From GCA-2729515 sp036336695 (GTDB lineage: Bacteria; Myxococcota_A; UBA9160; SMWR01): a stretch of 64,000 bases of DNA. The position numbers and the translations under genes were made by a program. The notes beneath the pieces are model-generated. The model worked only from the letters and a program-made list of their open reading frames with translations. It was not told the origin of the DNA and searched no databases. The stretch spans positions 9,913 through 73,912 of the forward strand of contig JAYZFQ010000084.1 in NCBI GenBank assembly GCA_036336695.1. Direction: 5' to 3'. Below, piece by piece: positions 59,045-64,000 of the stretch. Positions within the stretch are counted from its first letter, which is position 1; every line of letters starts with the position of its first letter.

Positions 59045-60856
59045 CTACAGGTCAGCGCACGGCATGATGCGTGTGTACATGCACTTCGCCTTCATCGGCC
59101 AGTTGTTGTAGGCGTTGCGATTTGCGTCCTGGATCTGACCGTTTTCGCAGGCGATGCTGATGCTGCCCTGCTGGCGAGCCCCGTCGCTCCCCGAGTTGTA
59201 ACAGGCCCCGGGAAAGGTCCCCCCGTCGCACAGATTCTGGACACGTGTGAACGTCTGGCGATATCCCGCCGCGTTCCAGTCGACGCTGTCGCAGTTGGTC
59301 GTGTCATCTTCCCAGAAGCGAATCGCGACACAGTAATCCTTGTAGTACGTGTCGGCGCAGACTTGGTAGGGTTGACCGGCCCCGTTGACGGAATTTCCCG
59401 TGCAATAGGCTCCTGAGCCGTCCCCATTCCATGTGCTTCCGTAGAGGTTGTAGAAGATGCTTCCGAGAGGGTAGGCCCCGAAACTGTAGGCAATCGTGCC
59501 TGGGCCACCTTCCCCTGCAAAATCGAGATTGCCGGGCGGCGGCCCGATCAACCAGTTCTTGGCGCTCGTCGTTTCACTCCCCTGTGTCCCGTACCGAGTA
59601 GTGAAATTCTTATCGGTTGGCGAGAGGCAGAAGATCCGATCGTCCGCCGAGGCGCACTGGTTGGGCCAGTTTCCCTTCTGCGCGTTGTTCGGGTCCTTCA
59701 GGCCGAGATTCGGCTGTGGGTTTTCGCGGCAGGTGATTTCGTCGTACCAATCCAGGTTTTCGCCGGGGAAAAAGACGACCTTGAGGCCAACGCCCGGGAG
59801 CCCCGGTTCAGAGTTCTGCTGGATGCGTGGACGCATCGACTTGATGGCGGCACCACCGAGACTCTTTCCATCCCACGATCCCGGCTGGAACAAAAAGTTT
59901 CCTGCTCTGTTTCCGGTGCAGTAGTCACTGGTGAAAAATTCCAGCCTGGCGGCCGCGTTCGTGGAAGCGAATACAAAAGTGCCGTTGATCTCCAGGGGCC
60001 AGCTGGAGCCCAGGTTGGCGAGTGTGTCGCAGGTATTGCCCTCTTTCGAAGGGTCGAGATCCCAGGTGCGCTTGATGTTTCCAAACGTGAACGAGACTTC
60101 CACGGAGTTGGGGACAGCTTCGGGAACGGAGCAGGCGCCGTCCTCGTTGCACTGATTGTCTTCGATGTCCTGGGTGTTCCCTTGGCATGCATTCGATCCG
60201 TTGCACGAGTTCTTCCCGATCGCGCCGATATTGTCCTGGCATGCCCCCTCGGCATTGCACGAATTTCTTGCGATCGAACCGCCTTGCTCCACGCAGGAAA
60301 ATTCCCGATTGCACGAATTTTTCCCGATTCTTCCGCTCTGGTTGTCGCACGCGTTCCCAGCATTGCAGGAGCCCTTGCTCACCTTGCCGGACTGAAAGAA
60401 GCAGGCTGCTTCGCCGTTGCAGGATCGGGTCGAGATCCGGCCTTCCTGGAACTGGCAAGCCGCTCCGCGGTTGCACGCGGACTTTCGAATGCGCCCACTC
60501 TGGGCAATACAGGCATCCTCGTCATTGCAGGAGGCGCGCTCGATCCGGCCTTCCTGGGACCGGCAGGCGCCCGACTCGTTGCACGCCTGGTTCTTGATCC
60601 TTCCGGTCTGGGCGGTGCATCCCGCGGCTGCGTTGCAGGCCTGGTTGCCGATCCGTCCGGCGTTGGCTTCGCAGGCGCCTTCTGCGTTGCACGAACGCTT
60701 GCCGATTCGCCCCTCGTTCGAAAGGCAGGCGTCGAGAGCATCGCAGGAGCGCTCCCCTACCTGGTCCTTCGCGATTGCCGGTTGGGTCGAACCTGCGAAC
60801 ACCGCGAGTGCGGTAAGTGCAAGAAACAAGGCAACACCGTGGGAACACTTCATCAT
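59045..60856 (-). CDS. Secreted protein with 18-residue Cys-rich tandem repeats
   Basis: A 603-residue exported protein. Signal peptide 1-29 (ALFLALTALAVFAGSTQPAIA) precedes eleven tandem 18-residue repeats and a partial twelfth (residues 36-246). The unit has two Cys with five residues between, then G-R-I: for example SCNAEGACEANAGRIGN. The regular Cys pair and Ile suggest a small disulfide-laced beta-solenoid, one turn per repeat. The remaining 350 residues are rich in Gly, Asn, aromatic residues and paired Cys and resemble no family I know. ATG at 60856 follows GGAGG. Converges on the glycosyltransferase gene with two bases between stops. Confidence 0.75.
   Translation of the reverse strand: MMKCSHGVALFLALTALAVFAGSTQPAIAKDQVGERSCDALDACLSNEGRIGKRSCNAEGACEANAGRIGNQACNAAAGCTAQTGRIKNQACNESGACRSQEGRIERASCNDEDACIAQSGRIRKSACNRGAACQFQEGRISTRSCNGEAACFFQSGKVSKGSCNAGNACDNQSGRIGKNSCNREFSCVEQGGSIARNSCNAEGACQDNIGAIGKNSCNGSNACQGNTQDIEDNQCNEDGACSVPEAVPNSVEVSFTFGNIKRTWDLDPSKEGNTCDTLANLGSSWPLEINGTFVFASTNAAARLEFFTSDYCTGNRAGNFLFQPGSWDGKSLGGAAIKSMRPRIQQNSEPGLPGVGLKVVFFPGENLDWYDEITCRENPQPNLGLKDPNNAQKGNWPNQCASADDRIFCLSPTDKNFTTRYGTQGSETTSAKNWLIGPPPGNLDFAGEGGPGTIAYSFGAYPLGSIFYNLYGSTWNGDGSGAYCTGNSVNGAGQPYQVCADTYYKDYCVAIRFWEDDTTNCDSVDWNAAGYRQTFTRVQNLCDGGTFPGACYNSGSDGARQQGSISIACENGQIQDANRNAYNNWPMKAKCMYTRIMPCADL
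60118..60751 (-). repeat. 54-bp coding tandem repeats (about 12 units)
   Basis: Twelve consecutive units of 54 bases encode the 18-residue Cys repeats. Each unit carries a TGCAACGG/TGCAATGC-like core for Cys-Asn, with the third position varying, so the repeats are old enough to have drifted at DNA level while keeping Cys and Ile. The last unit is short and less regular. Confidence 0.8.
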
Positions 60857-61038
60857 CTGCCTCCGGTTGGGTGCATCAGGAGCGGCAAAAAGGGTCTCGT
60901 TGGCTGTGTGGGAGGTCCTCGATCGAAATTTTCAGGCTGTGACCCGAGGTCGATTGCCCGCCGCCGGGCGACGCTTGAGGTTAGCGACAGCCCCAGGGAC
61001 CGTCACCGGTGGACTCGGAAGTCCGTCGCGGTTACCCG

Positions 61039-62289
61039 CTAGGAGAATCTCAACGGCAACTCCGAGAGCCCGCGCAGAAAGAGGTTGCTGCGGTAGGCGC
61101 CACGCGCGCCGGAAAACTTCAGTTTCGGAAAGCGCGCAAGCAGGGTACGCAGTGCGGTCTGGATCTCGAGCCTCGCCAGGGAAGCGCCGAGGCAGGTGTG
61201 GTAGCCCATTCCGAAGGTGAGGTGCGGGTTCGGCGTGCGCGCGACATCGAGCTGGTCGGGGGATGCGAAGACTTCGGGGTCGCGATTGGCGGCGCCGTTG
61301 AAGAGCACGCACACCTCGCCGGGGGGGATCACCTGGCCGCCGATCGTCATGGCTTCGTCGGCGACGCGTTGGCTGATCTGCACCGAAGTGTCGAAGCGCA
61401 GAAACTCTTCGACCGCCACGGGGATGCCTTCGGGAGCGTCCCGCAGCCGGGCTTCCTGTTCCGGGTTTTCGAGCAGGGCGTTCACGGACATGGCGATCAG
61501 GTCGGCGGTGGTGCCGTGCCCCGCCTGGAGGAGGATGTAGCAGCTACCGACCAGGTCTTCGTCGGAGAGGCGTTCCCCGCCGTCTTCGGCGGCGAGGAGT
61601 GCCGACATGAGGTCGTCGCGCGGGTGCTTGCGATGGTCTTCGATCAGGCCCCGGAAATACTCCTGGAAGCCCCGGGTCGCTTCCTCGCCGCGAGCGATCA
61701 CTGCGTCGGAAATCAGACCCAGTTCGCCCCGACGATGGGAGTCGTGGGCCCAGCGCTGGAATCGGGGCAGGTCTTCCGCGGGCACACCCAGCATCTCGCA
61801 GATCACCACCATGGGCAGCGGGTAGGCAAAGTCGGCGACGAGGTCCATTTCGCCGCGATCCTCGACGGCATCGAGGAGGGTGTCCACGACCTGCTGGATG
61901 CGCGGCAACCGCTGCTCCACCGAGCGCGGCGTGAAGGCCTTGGAGATCAGGGAGCGAACACGGTCGTGGCGATCCGGGGGCAGGAACAAGAGCGTGTTCA
62001 ACTGCATCTCGTAGAACACCCGACCTTCGGGGCCCTGGTCGAAGATCTCGACCCCGCGGTGGTCGCTCCGTGCGGCGCGATGCCGTAACACCGTCTGTAC
62101 ATCGGCGTGGCGGGTGAGCAGCCAGGCCGGGCTTCCCGTCAATGCATCCGTGTGGAAGCGCGGTTCCACCTCGCGCAGCCGGTGCAGGTCGGGGTAGAGG
62201 GTGCCGCGCCGCGCCGGGTCCGAAATGATGGCGAGGATCTCGCCGGGATCTTCGAGCTCCGCGGCGTCCGGCGGTTTGATGGCCTGCAA
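61039..62289 (-). CDS. Cytochrome P450
   Basis: A 416-residue soluble bacterial P450. The heme-binding loop is FGMGYHTCLGASLA with Cys366, the oxygen-activating helix has LLQAGHGTTADL, and VEEFLRFDT holds the ExxR pair. PERF-type NRDPEVFASPDQLDV is also present. It hydroxylates a hydrophobic substrate using electrons from a ferredoxin, none of which is encoded nearby. A TATAGT hexamer on the minus strand (62315-62310) is about 20 bases ahead of the ATG and may be its -10 box. It is divergent from the FecR-domain gene. Confidence 0.95.
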   Translation of the reverse strand: MQAIKPPDAAELEDPGEILAIISDPARRGTLYPDLHRLREVEPRFHTDALTGSPAWLLTRHADVQTVLRHRAARSDHRGVEIFDQGPEGRVFYEMQLNTLLFLPPDRHDRVRSLISKAFTPRSVEQRLPRIQQVVDTLLDAVEDRGEMDLVADFAYPLPMVVICEMLGVPAEDLPRFQRWAHDSHRRGELGLISDAVIARGEEATRGFQEYFRGLIEDHRKHPRDDLMSALLAAEDGGERLSDEDLVGSCYILLQAGHGTTADLIAMSVNALLENPEQEARLRDAPEGIPVAVEEFLRFDTSVQISQRVADEAMTIGGQVIPPGEVCVLFNGAANRDPEVFASPDQLDVARTPNPHLTFGMGYHTCLGASLARLEIQTALRTLLARFPKLKFSGARGAYRSNLFLRGLSELPLRFS

Positions 62290-62331
62290 TTCGAATTCAC
62301 CCCTCGCCCACTATAAAGCGTCTGGACGGTG

Positions 62332-62404
62332 CACTGGGAAGCCAGTGGGCTGAGGCCCCCGGGGGCCATTGGAAGAATTTTCCCTGCCGAGTGAAGTGCT
62401 TCAC
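62332..62404. promoter_or_regulatory. Three palindromes in P450/FecR divergent region
   Basis: Within 73 bases are CACTGG-gaag-CCAGTG (62332-62347), the perfect 14-base GGCCCCCGGGGGCC (62354-62367) and GTGAAGTGCTTCAC (62391-62404). The last could be an operator for a dimeric regulator. Nothing shows which gene it controls. Confidence 0.4.
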
Positions 62405-62474
62405 AGGCACTGCAGCGCGGGGCGCCCTAGATTGGGGGCCGTCCAGCTGCCTGGGCGCAGGAGAGGAGTATCCG

Positions 62475-63371
62475 ATGAGCCAAGCCAAGCGAACCTCCCG
62501 ATGGGTGGGGTTCTTCCTCGTAGTGTCGGTTTGCGGTCCCCCGGGGCTGGCGGCGGCGGCGGGCCGTCTGACCGCGGCACTGGGAACCACCTCGGGCGAT
62601 CAGGTGCTCCATGAAAGCTCCGCGGTCGAAGACGGCGCCGGGCTCGACACCGACGACGACGGGGGCTGCTCGGTGCTCGTCGACGAGGATGTGCTGATGG
62701 AAGTCTGCGAGAACACTTCGCTCCAGCTCGAGCGAAAGGACGGCGCCCGGGATGGCGCACGCATCGTGAAACTCGACCGGGGCGAGATCCGCCTGGTGGT
62801 GGAGCCGCGTCTGGGCGAGGAGAAGATCGAAATCCACACGCCGGCTGCGATTGCCACGGTGCTGGGGACGATCCTCCGGGTCGCCGTCGATGCCAACGGG
62901 GTCACGACGATCACGTCGGAGGAAAGCCGGGTGCTGGTCGAGAGCGCCGACGCGTCCTTGAGCGGTGCGACGACGATCCAGGGGGGGCAGCAGGTGGTGG
63001 TCGAGCCGGGCCAGGCGCCGCCGCCCCGGCCCGAGCAGTTGTCGCCGCGCGCGATCGCGGGCCTCGGGGGCTGCCGGCTCGATTTCGGTGAAGCCGCACT
63101 CCGGGCAGCCCGCCTCTCCGGGGCCCAGGACCAGATCGATGAGACGGTGGCCGAGGACATCGCCGCTGCCGGGCTGCCCGAGGAGTTCTCGGCGCGGTTG
63201 AAGAGCCTGCGTGTTGGTGGTGCGGTTGCGGGCCTCGATGATTCGTCCACGGACCCGCCGTTCCCGACAGCGGAACCTCCGCCCGATCCCCGGTCCGACA
63301 CCTACATACCGCCGCCGCCGCAAAATCCCCCCGGCAGTCCCGGGGGTACGATCTCTAACCAGGGTCCCTAG
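62475..63371 (+). CDS. FecR-domain exported protein
   Basis: A 298-residue protein with a signal peptide (FFLVVSVCGPPGLAAAA). The FecR-like domain (about 30-180) has DQVLHESSAVEDGAGLDTD, VLMEVCENTSLQL, IVKLDRGEIRLVVEPRLGEEKIEIHTPAAIATVLGT and VLVESADASLSGATTIQGGQQVVV, a beta-repeat fold that in other proteins senses or displays ligands at the surface. The C-terminus is Pro-rich. Without an anti-sigma helix-turn-helix part it is a stand-alone surface or periplasmic domain. GAGGAG precedes the ATG at 62475. Confidence 0.8.
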   Translation: MSQAKRTSRWVGFFLVVSVCGPPGLAAAAGRLTAALGTTSGDQVLHESSAVEDGAGLDTDDDGGCSVLVDEDVLMEVCENTSLQLERKDGARDGARIVKLDRGEIRLVVEPRLGEEKIEIHTPAAIATVLGTILRVAVDANGVTTITSEESRVLVESADASLSGATTIQGGQQVVVEPGQAPPPRPEQLSPRAIAGLGGCRLDFGEAALRAARLSGAQDQIDETVAEDIAAAGLPEEFSARLKSLRVGGAVAGLDDSSTDPPFPTAEPPPDPRSDTYIPPPPQNPPGSPGGTISNQGP

Positions 63372-63498
63372 CCCGGTCGCGCCCTCACGCACCTCTCCCG
63401 CAAACCAAGCGAGACAAGAAGCCTTGACTCGACTGTGGGGAGGCTGAGCGCCTCAGCGCCTTCGGGTTTCGGCCGGCAAGCGGCTCTTGGCTCCGGAT

Positions 63499-64000
63499 CT
63501 AGTAGTGCTCGAGAGCCTGTCGCAGCATATCCGCAGCCAGCACGACCAGGAGACAACCAAATACCAGTTCGAGGTGCCGGGCTGGCAATCGATTGGCCAA
63601 GCGAACCCCCAGCGGCGCGAAGAGGAGAACCGCAGGTGCCATCAATCCAAGCGCCGGAAGATCCACGTAGCCGAGCGCATAGGCGGTTGTTCCACCGGCG
63701 CCGATCCCATTAATGACCATCCCAGCCGTGGCCACGATAGAAATCAAAAGGCCTCCAGCACTGGCCGTCGCCAGAGCGCGATGGATGGATTGGCCAAAAG
63801 CCACCAGAGTCGGGGTGGTAAAGAGCCCCCCAGACAGGCCCAGCATGACCGATAGCGTACCGATGACCGATGAAATTGCAGCGATGCCAAGCCCCGAAGG
63901 AAGGTGGTCTGAAATTTTCGGAGAGTTGGGCATCAAGAAATACACAGCCTGGATGACCAGGACGGCGACGAAGAAAAACCGCAAGACGACTCCCGAACTG
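63499..64000 (-). CDS. TauE/SafE-family transporter, C-terminal part (runs off window)
   Basis: The frame is open to the right edge, so the N-terminal half is missing. About five membrane helices remain, with the second family motif SVIGTLSVMLGLSGGLFTTPTL and IHRALATASAGGLLISI. It resembles the C-terminal half of the protein at 47095 and is likely the same subtype of sulfite/organosulfonate exporter. Confidence 0.85.
   Translation of the reverse strand, partial: SSGVVLRFFFVAVLVIQAVYFLMPNSPKISDHLPSGLGIAAISSVIGTLSVMLGLSGGLFTTPTLVAFGQSIHRALATASAGGLLISIVATAGMVINGIGAGGTTAYALGYVDLPALGLMAPAVLLFAPLGVRLANRLPARHLELVFGCLLVVLAADMLRQALEHY

Noticed and set aside
1..64000. UGA reassigned to a sense codon
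   Set aside because: Many intact genes end at TGA, several in ATGA or GTGA overlaps (7986, 8345, 26378), so UGA is a normal stop here and only locally recoded.
1..64000. Mobile elements, prophage, CRISPR or defence island
   Set aside because: I found no transposase, integrase, recombinase, Cas, restriction or toxin-antitoxin gene, and no direct-repeat arrays apart from the coding repeats at 60118-60751.

Overview
The window is high-GC, densely coded bacterial chromosome with about 53 protein-coding loci. I see no rRNA, tRNA, CRISPR array, transposase, integrase or prophage gene. Lipoprotein signals, a PEP-CTERM sorting tag, type II NADH dehydrogenase and many flavin, heme and copper oxidoreductases point to an aerobic Gram-negative heterotroph. 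A deltaproteobacterium in the broad sense (Myxococcota-like) would fit, but no taxonomic marker is present, so this is only an impression.

Layout. 1-5734: truncated multicopper oxidase, divergent from a large lipoprotein joining a GH16 glucanase, a CBM6 and a c-type heme motif. 5741-9910: amidohydrolase, then a tightly coupled esterase / small alpha-beta barrel / SDR operon. 10102-15575: TerB-like protein, secreted protein, YafJ-like amidotransferase interrupted by UGA, lone HvfC-type protein, Kup transporter. 15628-20286: DUF1214-type protein, Baeyer-Villiger monooxygenase, MarR regulator, small envelope proteins. 20644-25394: DUF3050, TPR, alkylsulfatase-like and TPR-like genes in one direction. 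25413-32496: DUF3300/DUF2950 pair, O-methyltransferase, TauE exporter, PEP-CTERM protein, fused membrane/spermidine-synthase-like protein. 32807-35734: secreted LPMO-CBM-GH18-CBM chitin enzyme. 35768-40602: second amidohydrolase, YIP1 protein, a PhnY-PhnZ pair for oxidative phosphonate cleavage, sulfatase-fold lipoprotein. 40614-45153: selenoprotein redoxin, DsbD/ScsB, divergent TetR regulator with two matching operators, SRPBCC protein. 45221-54280: second Baeyer-Villiger enzyme, TauE, nitronate monooxygenase, dienoyl-CoA isomerase, esterase, NDH-2, second DUF1214-type protein. 54353-64000: zinc-ribbon membrane protein, SGNH hydrolase, decayed epimerase, glycosyltransferase, Cys-rich 18-residue-repeat protein, cytochrome P450, FecR-domain protein and a truncated TauE.

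The clearest hidden feature is a selenocysteine gene on the minus strand (40614-41378). An in-frame UGA replaces the first Cys of a redox WCxxC motif, and a perfect hairpin with the geometry of a bacterial SECIS follows it. The gene follows a DsbD/ScsB electron-relay gene, so the two probably form a thiol/selenol redox module. Two other in-frame UGAs (11647 and 24525) lack such support and look like nonsense changes or sequence errors.

Several genes could cooperate in use of polymers and unusual carbon or phosphorus sources: GH16 and LPMO-GH18 enzymes for glucan and chitin; monooxygenases, esterases, amidohydrolases and a dienoyl-CoA isomerase for lipids or cyclic ketones; PhnYZ for 2-aminoethylphosphonate; and an alkylsulfatase. 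This is inferred from family membership; only the operon-like packing is directly visible.
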